Shown here one piece after another: positions 24,539 through 36,330 of a DNA stretch of 64,000 bases (position 1 is its first letter; each line of letters begins with the position of its first letter). Location of the stretch: NCBI GenBank assembly GCA_031841125.1, contig CM063110.1:37401214-37465213 (forward strand). The letters are read 5' to 3'. The translations under genes and the position numbers were made by a program. The notes below the pieces were generated by a model. It was not told the origin of the DNA, searched no databases, and worked only from the letters and a program-made list of their open reading frames with translations. This DNA comes from Acanthococcus lagerstroemiae. Taxonomy: Eukaryota > Arthropoda > Insecta > Hemiptera > Eriococcidae.

Positions 24539-25496
24539 CATTCTCTTGGGGCATACCTCAAGTAGGGCGGCAAAAGTATTTCAGTTCCAGTAGTAGGTCC
24601 GTGCCTAACCTGGCATTTTTTAACTTCTACGATAGCTAGAGAGAAGAAAGATAATTTATGCACAGGGAAAAGTAAGTTGACAGTCAATCAACAGGAATCA
24701 CTTTGTATACAAGGAGCACACAATATTTACACATACATCCGAGTCCTAAAGCAAATCTGATTTCTGATTTAAAGAGAATGAAAAAAAAAATTATTCCGAC
24801 TTATTGTTTCAAAAGCAACCCTGATGAAGATGAAGTTAATAACTTAGTGGAGTTGCTGTTGCTTCCATCACCACCCCATCCTACTGTAGAGAAATATGGT
24901 GAAATGTCATCAAGTCCTTTTTTTCTGATGTATTCCTTATTAAAAGTATACGTGTACTATCGCATTAAATATTGAATATCTGGTTTGCTATTCCCTTCCC
25001 CGCCGCAGAAAGTGGGTTTTAAAATATTGTAATCGAGTTTTTACAAACCTTAATCAACCTTGACAATTTTAACGAATCTTAAAATATATCAAAAATAATA
25101 AGCAAGAAAATGTACTAAAGAATGTTGGAGGGAGATCTCCCCAAAATTTTTTTTCGGATCTCAAATTTAAATTCTTTGATCATTTAGAAAAGTGGCTCAC
25201 CAGGTGGAGAAATTGAAGCAAGATGCTGTGTTGCTACCTGTATTATTTACTTTCATAACTTTTTCTTTTTGCTTGTCAAGTTTGAAAAGGTTTATTAGCT
25301 GACTAAGTCGAAGTCTGAGTTGTCAAAACTGAAAAAGTGAAAAAAATTTCGATTATGTGCTTGTTGGTCTCAATCGTTTTCATCTCGGCGAAATTAAAAT
25401 CCTGTCACCTCGATGAAGGGGCGCCTCCTACAACGTCTTCCAGAGTTGTCCAGTTTAGTAAAATTAGCCCTTACTTAGAAAAATTGGAATGGAAAT
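24539..25496 (+). other. ABCG intron 1, non-coding
   Basis: A 90-codon open frame (24703-24975) has no recognisable domain. Nothing else stands out. Confidence 0.4.
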
Positions 25497-25647
25497 CAGG
25501 ACCGGTTTTGAGTACTTTACCGCCCTGGGCTGCAGTATTTTTGCCGCCTTATTTTTTTAAATCCCCCCACCCGTTTTTTTTTTTTGAATCGCAAATTTGC
25601 CGCTCTGGGCTGCAGCCCAGTCAGCCCGTATGGTGAAACCGGCACTG
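25497..25647. mobile_element. possible small hAT MITE or fragment
   Basis: The outer sequences CAGGACCGGTTTTGAGTAC and, inward from the right, CAGTGCCGGTTTCACCATA are inverted relatives, enclosing GCCCTGGGCTGCAG-type sequence. The flanking octamers do not match, so one boundary may be wrong or decayed. Confidence 0.35.
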
Positions 25648-28600
25648 GTTGTGCTGTAAGTATGAACGAATTTTTATTCATCTTAACCAAATCTTGAAGA
25701 ATTTTAAATAGTCTTACACGAGTTGTCAACAATCAGTAAGTCTTAAACAATAGAAGAGTTTTGAATCGAAACATAAAACATATTCCAAATTTAATACTTA
25801 TCTTCGAAAAGAAGATATCTATCGACTTCTATGTTAGGATGGTAATTTTTTCCAGTGGCCATTCTTGTAATATTCGAACAACTATTCTAATTGCATAATT
25901 GTTAAAGATATTTGTATTTTATTTTCTTTAGTGATTAAGAAAAAATTACCTAAAATATTAAATTAAAACCTACGATGATTCCCAATCAGCATCGTCTTGT
26001 TTCTCAACTTTTCAGCATTAAAAACCTAAAACCTTAAAGTGGTAACACTGAAGAAAGTTATTCCTATTTGATATCAATCTGTCTTAAGGTGGTATCTTCT
26101 ATTCGAAGGTAGGTTCTCAATCTATCTACATCTATATCTTTAAGAAAGCTTATTAAAAACATATAACTTTTCTATCTCAAATAGATTTCCTACCCATCTT
26201 TTACATTACTAGTCTCAAATGAGCATTGAAAAATCTTGACTTGTTTCGAAAAGTTTTTTGAAGTCCTGTACGAGTTTTAAAAATCAGTTGAGGATTTGAA
26301 AAAAAAAACAAAAAAAACTTAATTATGTTTTAGAGGGTCGTAATTAGGAGGTAGAGTTATAGAGCGACAGGAGAATTTTAAACTATTTTAATAAGTTGTA
26401 AATAAGGCATAATTTGAGGCACCCGGGAATAATATTACTGCTGCTAGAAGGAAAAAATGGAAGGAAAGAATTGGGTAGATCGGCAAAGATTCCAGTATGT
26501 TGAGCAGATAATCAAGGATGTCAAATGTACAAGTGTTATTACGAAATGAAAAAACCTGCACAAGATAGGGAGAAATGGAGAGCTACATCAAACCGGTCGT
26601 AAAACTGATTACCTTATCATCATCAAATAAGCTTGAAAAAACTATAAAAAGTTTGAAACGAGTTTAGAGAGTCTACAAGACTCTTACATAATCTGAATAG
26701 TCTCAACTAGTCTAGAGACTCTTCCCCGCTCTCCGTGAAGGAAAAATTAGATGTATTCTGACGAATTTAAAAAAATTTTCCAAAAAGTGTCACCCAATCG
26801 ATAATGCTTTGTGTTTAATAGGAAAACAATGAGACGTGTAAATCTTTCAAAACTCTTAAGTATTTATTTCTCTTAAAAATTCAATTAATGACTATAAGAA
26901 AATGAGCCAAGTACTCATGAGGAGGGAGCTGGTCAAAACCATAATTATTCGTACACTCCCTGGATCTACCACTGTTCAGCTTCACCTATAATTTCTATAA
27001 ATGTCACGATGGGCGTTCAGAAATTGTATAAGAAAAAAAAGTCCAGTCACACGAACCAATACAAAACGTTTCCTTTCACATAATCTTGAAACTATTTTAC
27101 TGTTAGATTGTCATCCAGCATAAATAATGTTAATCTTTGTCAATTTACAGATGATTTTAAAAACTCTTCAAATTACTCGTTCATGCTTTTATTACGAATA
27201 TATTCGCTCCGGGACTCTCAATAATAAATTTAAAATCTCTGTTTCCCACAGCATCGGCATCATTTCAGGAATGCTTTATTTCGTGCATTATGTCCATAAG
27301 TTATAAATATTATACCAGATGACGAGTAATTTGTAATTCATTGAACTTATGGTGTAATGCTCCCGCATTTATTTACCTCTTAATGAGAAGGTGCCGACTT
27401 CGTGGTTATTATGTCATTCATGATCACAGCGGCGATTTAAAATTCTGTATTCATTCTGTTGTGACGAGGTTCTGGCTGAAGAAGAATATTATATGCTGGT
27501 CCGAGTTACGTGTAAAATGTTGGATCTAAATTAAAATTTCCGAATATCGTTAAAAGTGGAGGATCAGTCAACAAAAATGCGAATACGAACATCAAAAGTT
27601 GAGAAAATATAGAAGCCTCTGCCAGTTTCGGGCTTCACCACAGATGACGCTGACTATGTAATAAATTATAGGGCAAGTCCTGCAAGGGTTTTGAAATGAA
27701 AATCTATAGAACTTGGTGATACAGAAGCCATTATACTGCAGTGTTCAAATTGGATACCCGCTATTTATTTACGCTTCGTTCAACGGTCGAGTTGATCGTG
27801 TAATGTTAATAATTGCCACCATAGAATGACCTGCTTTTTATCATTTTTGCAGGTCAGAAAACACTCATTACTTCCCACGTGCACGTGACCGCGAAAAACA
27901 CGTGTGTACCTAAATAATAATGCATTATTATTTTCATCAACGAAGAAAAAAGAATAAAAATGAAAATTGGAAGGAGAGGCAGAGAATAAAGTGTATGAGT
28001 GTCTCAGTTCGAGTGAATAAATAATCCGAATCTGCGTTTTTCCATTCGGAACTCTTCATCGGCATTTCTAACTGACGATGACTGCATGATACTTTCGAAA
28101 TAACTTACGAAGGGAAAAAAGATCAAATGTAGGATATGCACAAGAAAAATAATCTCCGTGACTTGTATTCTCTCCTCCAATGCCACCGTGTAATAATTAT
28201 CATTTCTTTTTACTACTACGCAAGGAAAAGCATCTAACATATGAAGTTTTTTTATCTTCAGATGAAGGTGTCATCTAGGCTGGAAAACACTACCATAAAC
28301 TATTTGTGACAGAGTGAAAGAGAAAATCGAAGTGACTGTTCTAAGGATTTCTGTTTCATCAAATGTTGAAAATTTTCAGGCCTCTGATAATAAGGCGGAT
28401 TTCAATTTGATAGATTACCTACTTTGGAGTTCAATATAGAATTCTCCATAAAACTAATTTTCAGTTTTGGTTTTTAAAATACTGAAACTTGAATTTGGTC
28501 AGAAAAATTGGTTCGAGTTAGGACTGCTTCGCATCACCGAACCAGTCTAATGACACTCCACTATAACTCATCTATAAAAAAGAAAAGGTAAGAAGTCAAT

Positions 28601-28789
28601 ACACTCAACAAAGTTGAATAACATCAGCTAACTTTTCTTATTATATTTTTCTCTCATCCCTCACCATATATTTTTGTGGAGGTATTTAACTGAATCCGAA
28701 AAAAAAGAGAAAAAAAAGGAAACCACAAAATATAGTTAAAACTGTCATCTTTGTACACGAATATCGAGAAGCAAATAGGACACTTTCAG
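25648..28789 (+). other. ABCG intron 1, AT-rich, nothing recognised
   Basis: The 26230-26720 portion has the AAAAAGTTTGAAACGAGTT style seen at 16.8-18.4 kb. Open frames at 27341-27529 and 28004-28240 have no domain. Confidence 0.4.
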
Positions 28790-29820
28790 ATCAGAACTAG
28801 ATAGAGTGAACTTTAACCGATTGAAAGAGATACAAGAAATGAATGATGTCTTAAATCGAACTACAAAGATAGTGGACCTGAAAATATGTAGGACTGTAAC
28901 AGACAATAAATTACGTCAGAAAACTAAAAAATTACTGTAAACAGGACCGAACTGATCAAAAAAGCCAAAAAAACAATATCAGTAGAATCGAACTCGACAA
29001 ATTGAGAAAATTAATAGCTGATAACCGCACATATGTCCACTAAAGTGGCACTTATGACCGACTTCTGATTTCTTGATGGGCCACCCCCTAATTAAGAAAA
29101 AAAATACCCAGTATTATGATGTCATATTAACAGGAGCTTTACGGGGGGGGGGGGGTCGTTACGGGGATCGTGTTACGGTTTTCGCTCAAGTATATCCAGT
29201 ATAGTACGAGTAAACGCATATGAAATGCTAAAAGCTTCGCTGTTTGTCCAAAAATACAAAACGAAAAAGGTGACGACATACACAAAGGCATCGTACAGGA
29301 AGCTACAAAATTCTTTGAAAAGTTACATTTTGAAGAAATGGCTGAGCCCAAAACATGGGCAAAACATATCACAAATGAGGAACCCATTCTCCCGTTTTCA
29401 TTCTAGGGTCTGAGATAGTAAAGGTACTGAAGGAGCTAAAAATGAACAAAGTACTGGTCCCGACAACATCGAAAGAAATATACTAAAAATTTTGGCCAAA
29501 TCCCTCGAACAACCACTGTCGAGATTATTTAATAAAATTCTAGAGTCGAGCATCACTCCAAAACAATGGAATACCTCGGTTATCATCCTACTCCACGAAA
29601 AAGGGAATACATCAAATATGAACAATTATTGACCATACGTCTTTCGGCAACTTTAGGCAAATTGTTCATAAGAGTCCTGAAAGAAAGAATCCATAATTTA
29701 TTAGATTTCCAACAACCATATGAACAAGAAGGGTCTTCGTATTGACGAAGTGGGACCCTTATTTCTTGCACGGCCACATATTATCCTGAGCAACCTGATC
29801 AAATATCTGGAAACAAAAAA
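28790..29820 (+). pseudogene. decayed non-LTR retrotransposon reverse transcriptase (N-terminal RT part)
   Basis: Fragments in successive frames match the start of a LINE reverse transcriptase. A pre-RT segment is seen near 28820-28990 (IQEMNDVLNRTTKIVDLK). From about 29450 the reading is TGPDNIERNILKILAKSLEQ, LSRLFNKILESSITPKQWN, SVIILLHEKGN, a frameshifted N-Y-P-S region near 29625-29645, then LGKLFIRVLKERIHNLL and QQPYEQ. The order fits RT blocks 1-3 of RTE/Jockey-type elements. Stops and frameshifts make it dead. It breaks off before the active-site block. Confidence 0.7.
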
Positions 29821-30359
29821 AGGTTCCATTCCAGAATTAAAAAATTTATTTAACATTTTCCCCCAACATTTTTAAAGGAGACATACTTGGTGAAAATTGG
29901 AGTTAAGCATTTCAATTACGTAAAACAAACAAAATAAAAATCAAATGGGTACTTTTTTAACCAACTCTTACAGCATCATGAGGTGCATTTTTTTCTCATT
30001 AGAATCGTTTTTGATTCATCAGTGCACGGTGAGTTCAAAGTTAAGCATTCGAGCATATTTTTTTCTTTTTTAACTAACATAAGTCACCGCTTCCCATAGA
30101 AATTATTTTGAAAGAGTAGACCAACAGAATCTTATCTCTAGATGCATGAATCACGTGAAAAAAGTGCAAAGCAAAACCAAAAATGCGAAGTTCAAAAAAT
30201 GCCTTTTTGTACGATTTTCTGTGGAATAAGCGCATGTATATACGATGTTAAGGTCATCTTCCAGAAACTTAAAATATAAAGTTAGCAATTCTTTTTTGTT
30301 AATTTTTTCCCCCATTATATACGTACTTAGTTTACATGTATTACGGAATATTCATCAGG
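29821..30359 (+). other. ABCG intron 1, non-coding
   Basis: AT-rich sequence with no repeat or gene recognised. Confidence 0.4.
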
Positions 30360-31240
30360 TTGACAGAGTAGAAGCATCAAAATTGGGAGGAGGCGACGTT
30401 TGTCCACAACGATAGATACATCTTGTCCTTGGCAAAAGCACTGATATCCACGACTACAGACAAAACAGCTTCAAAAATTTCCATTTTCATGGAATTTTTG
30501 AAAATTGTGCCTGCACATACACCAATGATTACGATCTGGCATTTAGATCGTGTTCAGGGATCAAAACTGTATCAATATTGTCATTTGTTCTGCTGATATA
30601 TGAAGTACATAATAAGGAGCCACATTCCAAACTATAAAGCTATTCCCAAAAATCAAATTTTTCAGGAAACGCATTAAACGTTCTGGAAAAGCAAGGTTAT
30701 CAGATAGAAACACGAGTCTTGGTTTATAATGCAGGTAAAAGTGTCACTCACGAGGTTGTGAAATGAAGAACTTCAAAAAAAGTACCTCATCAGGAGAAAT
30801 TTGCCAGTAAAGAAGGGAAACTGAAGGGAACAGCTTGGAAAATGGAAAAAACGTCTTCGACATATCTCTAGAATGCAGAGTCATATTTTGAAAATAATCA
30901 ACTATGGGCATATTCTACCATGCAATAAGACATAAATCTCAAGAAAGAAAAAAAAAGTCATTAGTGCAAATCGAACACAAACTTTATCACAGTATGATGG
31001 AAATATAGCTTAGTTTGGAAAACGGATTATTTTGTAAATAAATTTCGACTGCTTAGAAGACATAAACGACGTAATACGAGGATGTTAGATACACGATATT
31101 CGGGCACGTGATTGTCAGTGCAGCCATGCATGGAGTATCATAATCTATTAAAAAGTGAAAAATCGTTTTTTGGGGAATAGCTTAGTTTGGAATATAGGTC
31201 CTCACATCTGTGCACCAGTCAAAGACTGACCACGACAATG
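30360..31240 (+). repeat. dispersed repeat, partner of 1320-1615
   Basis: The first 250 bp match the reverse complement of 1320-1615. A second matching segment (CCACGACAATGGACTGAAAAT) lies near 31222, so this copy is longer or holds about 600 bp more between the two parts. GAATAGCTTAGTTTGGAA-type phrases recur near 31010 and 31180. Family unknown. Confidence 0.5.
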
Positions 31241-33036
31241 GACTGAAAATGTGAAGTACTGACAGAAAACTGAAATTCTTATAACATATGCTTCCAACCT
31301 CTCTGAACAATAATACCGCTTTAAGACTACCCCTTTTCTTTTTTAATTTAGAAGATAATATAATAGCCCTGTCTGATAAATTGGACTGGTGGAACTTGTT
31401 GGGGATATTATCACTTGACCAAAAATATCCCCCTCCCCAAAAAAAAATTAAAAAATCGAAAGTTAGGGTTCCAAATTTGCTCGTAATAAAATATTTTTCG
31501 TTTCTAGAGAATGCCCCATTACCTTTCCTAGTCCGATACCAATGTCAGAACGCCGCATGTGTCTTCCTTGTTCAAGATTCCTCATCTCTATTTGAATGAA
31601 ATGTAAATATCTTTAATAAACTGATGCCTGAACTTTCTTGTCTACACATTTCTGTTGACAAAACTGCGTGATTTACATAATGCAAAAAACTGTCCGTGAA
31701 CGAGTTATTTAAATTAATCAGAAATAATGTGCTTCACAATCCCGATTTACGATTCCTCTTTACGTAATATTATGAGTTACAATTTATAGTGCGTGCTAGT
31801 CGGCGGTTCTGCTCAAAGACTTTTATGACCAAATTTTCGTTTAATATCACTATCTGCGGATACCTATTCAGCTTCACGGTGCTTAAGTTCACATTCTCCG
31901 TATTATTTAACCCAAAAGTAGACATCAGTGTTACTTATACATTTTGTCAGATGTCACTGTGATTTCAACGACAGGGAAAATTCACTGGGCATCGTGTTAT
32001 TTTATTATTTTTTACCAACATGAAACAGGATGAAATGAGACATGGGGCGGATACCAGCCAAGCGAATCATTACGTGTACCTATAGCGATTCAAATGTCGA
32101 CATCAGGAACGAACGAAAACATCAGATTTCCTCGTTATATTCAAACAGTCTGATTGCGAAGTACAGCTAAATCAGTTCAATGCAAGAGGCAGTTGTTCTC
32201 ATTTTAGTTTCCTCCAACACGTTATACAATTACCGATTCGATTTTAAAGCAAATTAAATTGATTTACGTTACACAGGTCCGTATAAATAACCCACTTGTG
32301 TGTGCCAGGATATTTCATATTCAGGGCATGATGAGCCATAAGGGTACAATACAAAAAAAATTCTAGCTGTTTTTATTTATTTTTTATTTTTTGAGAATGT
32401 GCTAGGCTGCCCTGGCTATAAGCGCATACCGTTTTTAGTGTCTAAAAAGTGTAAAATCGAATCACACTAGCAGTCATCGTGTACAGCAACGGGCTTGAGG
32501 CAAAAATTTCTGTCAGCAAACATTCTGAATAAGTATTTCACCAATTTTATATGCAAAGAAATATTGCACAATTTAGGCAAGAATGGCGCCAGAAAAAAAA
32601 AAAAAAGTTAGCCGACAAGATTTAAGAAAGGTTAGACGATTTTGAGGGGAGAAGGCTTCTTATGTACTTGCAAAAAAAAAATTCGCGTAATTCTGGCAGG
32701 GTCTCCTAAATAAGATTCAGACGATCGTAAAAAAGATGAGACAATTTTACTGAGCATTTTTATGTGTAAAAAAAGATCGCACAGAGCCTCAAAACCAAAA
32801 TAAGTCAGATCGTCTAGTAGAAAATGAGACAGTTCTACTGAGAAATTTTGTGATATCGTAACGATTCGGTTAGGTGTGCCCAAAAGATCAGACGGTCTTA
32901 AAATGGCCTCATGGATTTGGGCTGTTGTTCTGTTTTCCTAGTATCGAAAAAGGGGAGGGTAAGATAGGTCTTCTTGGATTGTGGCATCTAGTCAGCAAAT
33001 GTCCGCCTGCTGCTCCGCTGAATCCGCTACTGGATA
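31241..33036 (+). other. ABCG intron 1, non-coding
   Basis: A 103-codon open frame (31288-31599) has no recognisable domain. Related phrases (GATGAGACAATTTTACTGAG and GAGACAGTTCTACTGAG) repeat within 32720-32850. No gene recognised. Confidence 0.4.
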
Positions 33037-33038
33037 TA

Positions 33039-34868
33039 CAGAGTGGTGTATGAAAACTCGCACCAATGTAATTTGCCCTATGGTGCGTGCTCAGGATGCA
33101 CCAGCGTATACTATACGTGTGTTATAACAGGTGGACTATGAGAAAACGCACCAAATGTGCCAAACGATGAAATATTCTTCGGGGAGAATCTCCGATGATT
33201 TCCAAGGAGAAATCTTTGAGAACAATTTTCCAAAAAAATCTTCGATGATTTCCAAGGAATTCTACCAGAAATCTTCGAGAAAGATTTTCAGGAAAATTTT
33301 CCGATAAGTTTTAGAGGATTTCATTGGAATTATTTGGAAAAAACTTCGATGGTTTTTTAAAAATTTCATCAAAATCTTCAGGAAAAATTTCCGATGATTT
33401 CCAAAAAATAATTTCGTTAGAAATCTTTGAGAAGAATCTCCAATGAATTTTAAGGAATTTCATCGGAAATCTTTGGACGAAAAATTCTGATAATTTCTGA
33501 AGAATCTCATCGAAAATCTTCGGGAAAAATCTCTGACGATTTCCAAAAAAATTCATCAGAAATCTTCGAGAAGATTCCTTTGATTTCCAAATATAATTTC
33601 ACAGGAATTTTATAGAAAATATTAAGAATAATTTCATCAGATATCATTGAGTAAAACTCCGATGATTTCAGGAGAATTTTGTCGGAAATCTTCAGGGAAA
33701 ATCTCCAATGATTCCAAAAGGATTTTATCGGAAATCATCGAGAACTATTTCTGATGATTTTTAAAGGATTTCTTCAGAAAAAAGTTTTGATTATTTCCGA
33801 AGAATTTCATCAGAAATGTTCGGGGAAAATTTTTCGATAATTTTTGATGAATTTCATCGGAAGTATTCGGAGAAAAGCTCCGATGGTTTTTGAAGAATTT
33901 TATCAAAAAATCTTCAGGAAACATGTTCGATGATTTCCGAAGAATTTCATCAGAAATCTTCGAGAAGAATCTCCGATGATTCTTAAGGAATTTCATCGGA
34001 AGTTTTTGGGAAAAAATTCCGGTAATTTCCGGAGAATTGAGACTATTTTCCACTTATACGATGGAATCGGAGATTTTTCCCGAAGACTTTTGATGAAATT
34101 CTTTGGAAATCGTTGGAAATTTTTTCTGAAGATTACCGATGAAATTCTCTAAAAATTCGTTATTCTCAAAGATTGATCGAAGATTTCCAGTGAAATTTTA
34201 TACGAGATTTTTCTTAAATATTTCCGATAAAATTCTTCTGAAATCATGGGAAATTTTCCACTGACTTACGAAAAATTTCATCTAAAATCTTAGGAAAAAA
34301 TCTCTGATCCGCATGAGTGGAAAATAATTTCAATTCTTTGGAAATTTACGATGAAATTCCGTAAAAATCATCGGAGATTTTCTTGAAGATTTCCGATGAA
34401 ATCCTCCGGAGATCATCGAACATTTTCCCTGCAGATTTTTGATAAAATTCTTAAGAAATCATCAGAGCCCCCCCCCCTTCGAATATTTCTAATGAAATTC
34501 CTTGAAAACCATCGGAGATTCTTCTCGAAGATTTCTAATGAAATTATTCTTTGGAAATCATCGGAGATTTTTCCTGAAGGTTTTCGATAAAATTCTTCAA
34601 AAACCATCGAAGATTTCCCCAAATATTCCCATGAAATTCTCTAAAAACAATCAGAAAATTTTCCTGAAAATTGTTCTCGAAGATTTCTGATAAAATTCCT
34701 TGGAAATCATCGGAGATTTTCCCCGGAGAATATTTCATAGTTTTGCATATTTGGTGCGTTTTCTCAAGGTCCACCTATGAAATATAACACGTATAGTATA
34801 CGCAGGTGTATCCTGAGCACGCACCATAGAGTAAATTACATTGGTGCAAGTTCTCATGCACAACCCTG
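33039..34868. mobile_element. foldback-type transposon with long arms of ~46-bp units
   Basis: The ends are inverted and begin CAGAGTGGTGTATGAAAAC on the left and CAGGGTTGTGCATGAGAAC read inward from the right. TA on both sides (33037-33038, 34869-34870) suggests a TA duplication. The outer ~150 bp of each arm is unique inverted sequence (CACCAATGTAATTT, GTATACTATACGTGT, GAAAACGCACCAAAT). Inside, the left arm holds about 18 degenerate 46-bp units (33180-34035) and the right arm about 14 in the opposite orientation (34075-34735), around a short spacer (GAGACTATTTTCC, CGATGGAATCGGAG). Each unit contains overlapping dyads such as CCGATGA...TCATCGG. There is no transposase. Open frames at 33311-34774 are repeat by-products. 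Confidence 0.8.
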
Positions 34869-34870
34869 TA

Positions 34871-35513
34871 TGTAGACTCTATACGTGGTTCGATAAAATA
34901 AAATTTGATCAGTCTCGGATAATCCTTTTGACGGCCTAAGTTTTTTTTTCTTAGTAATTTTTTCATCATTATGAAATATTGTTAGGTATAAGTTAGTTCT
35001 GTTTTTTTCTGATCACTTTTGCCCAGGTTTGATGAATGTTGGTCAGATTTGGTGAACTATGGGTCAGATCAGGCTTTTGGTCATTTTTGACACTGTGCAG
35101 TCTAGGTTCTCTTATTCGATTAATTTGGTTAAACTTGCTCGAATTTGGTTCTTTTGAACGATTTTCTGATCATGTTTTATTGTAACAAATTTTCTTTTAT
35201 GGCTAGAGGAACTACGCCTCGGGACGTCCGACTAGAAAGGAGTACCTGAAGAAATAAAACTGAAAATGAGGAAAGAAACGTAAAAGCAAAATAAGAAAGA
35301 GAAACAAAGAAAGAAAGGATAAAACAATAAAAATCTCGTTCAGGGGTGTCCGCGAGAGAGAAGCTGATTATTTTCAAAATGCATTTTACTTCAACTGTCG
35401 GCTCTTATTTACTATCTTTATAACAGCAACAGCAATTATAATGTGTCTACCCTCGTCAGTTTCCCAAAAAAATATCTGTGAATCCTCAAAATAGTAACGG
35501 CTTACACTGCTTA
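34871..35513 (+). other. ABCG intron 1, non-coding
   Basis: AT-rich, with GATTTGGTGAAC/GGTCAGAT-like phrases. No gene recognised. Confidence 0.4.
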
Positions 35514-36330
35514 ACGCCCGCTGACGAGTTCGAGACTCGTCGGCATCCCAATATCACATCACACTTGCTGATGAGTTCGCGACTCATCGGGGTCCCAATA
35601 TTGCTTGACGCCCGCTCATGAGTTCTTGATTACTTCGCTTCACGCCCACTCAGTGCTGCCAGATGTACGGATTTGTCCGTGCAAGTACGAAATTTTCCAC
35701 TTTTGAATAAATCTGTATGGATAAAGTATAGATTTGACTAAAAAACGGATGAAAACGGAAAAAAATGGAAAATTTAAGCCAAAAGTCGAAAATCAACTAA
35801 CATTAAATAGTCGAGTTAGAGTGGTCAAGATTTTTGGTAGAATACCTTGTTTCTCTCTAATTTTTGTGACGAACTATAGGCAGCGCAATTATTAGGATGT
35901 TAGTCACTTCGACCATATAGCAGTACCAATATGGTCGAAGTTACAAGGTTAGTCACTCAATTTATTATTATTATTATTATTGAAGTTTTTGCATCATAAG
36001 TGGCTCAGTGCATTTTTTGGCATTTACTTCGAAGCATCAAAATTCAAAAAAGTTTACGTTGACACGTTGCACGTTTGATAACGAATATTGGAAAAAAATT
36101 GCCGTATGGACCTCACGCAAACGTCAGAAATACGAGTTTTTGAGAAAACCATCTGGCAGCACTGCGTCCGCTGATGAGTTCGTGACTCATCGGAGTCCCA
36201 ACATCGCATCACACCCGTTGATGAGTTTGTCACTCGTCGGGATCCCAGCATCGATTCACGCCCGTTGATGAGTTCGTGACATCGCCTCACGTCCGCTGAC
36301 AAGTTTATGACTCGTCGGAGTCTCAGAGGC
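35514..36330. repeat. hairpin satellite, 46-48-bp unit, split by a MITE
   Basis: Seven or eight units read ACGCCCGCTGATGAGTTCG, GACTCATCGG, GGTCCCAATATCGCATC. Each can form a stem of GATGAGT with ACTCATC around a TCGTG-type loop. About three and a half units lie at 35514-35650 and four at 36165-36330. The gap is the MITE at 35651-36164. Compensated changes occur in some units (CTGACGAG...CTCGTCGG beside CTGATGAG...CTCATCGG). Confidence 0.75.
35651..36164. mobile_element. hAT-type MITE inserted in the hairpin satellite
   Basis: CAGTGCTGCCAGATG at the left end is mirrored by CATCTGGCAGCACTG at the right end, a perfect 15-bp inverted repeat. The octamers CGCCCACT (35643-35650) and CGTCCGCT (36165-36172) are both the same position of the satellite unit, consistent with an 8-bp duplication that has since diverged. 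An internal inverted pair, GACCATATAG / AATATGGTC, lies at about 35910-35937. No coding capacity. Confidence 0.7.

Noticed and set aside
35562..36330. CTGATGAG words resembling the hammerhead ribozyme core
   Set aside because: CTGATGA is present, but the downstream GAAA and the cleavage-site stems of a hammerhead are missing. The word belongs to a simple hairpin satellite.
35514..36330. CRISPR-like spaced repeats
   Set aside because: The units are contiguous satellite monomers in an intron of a eukaryotic gene, with no unique spacers or cas genes.
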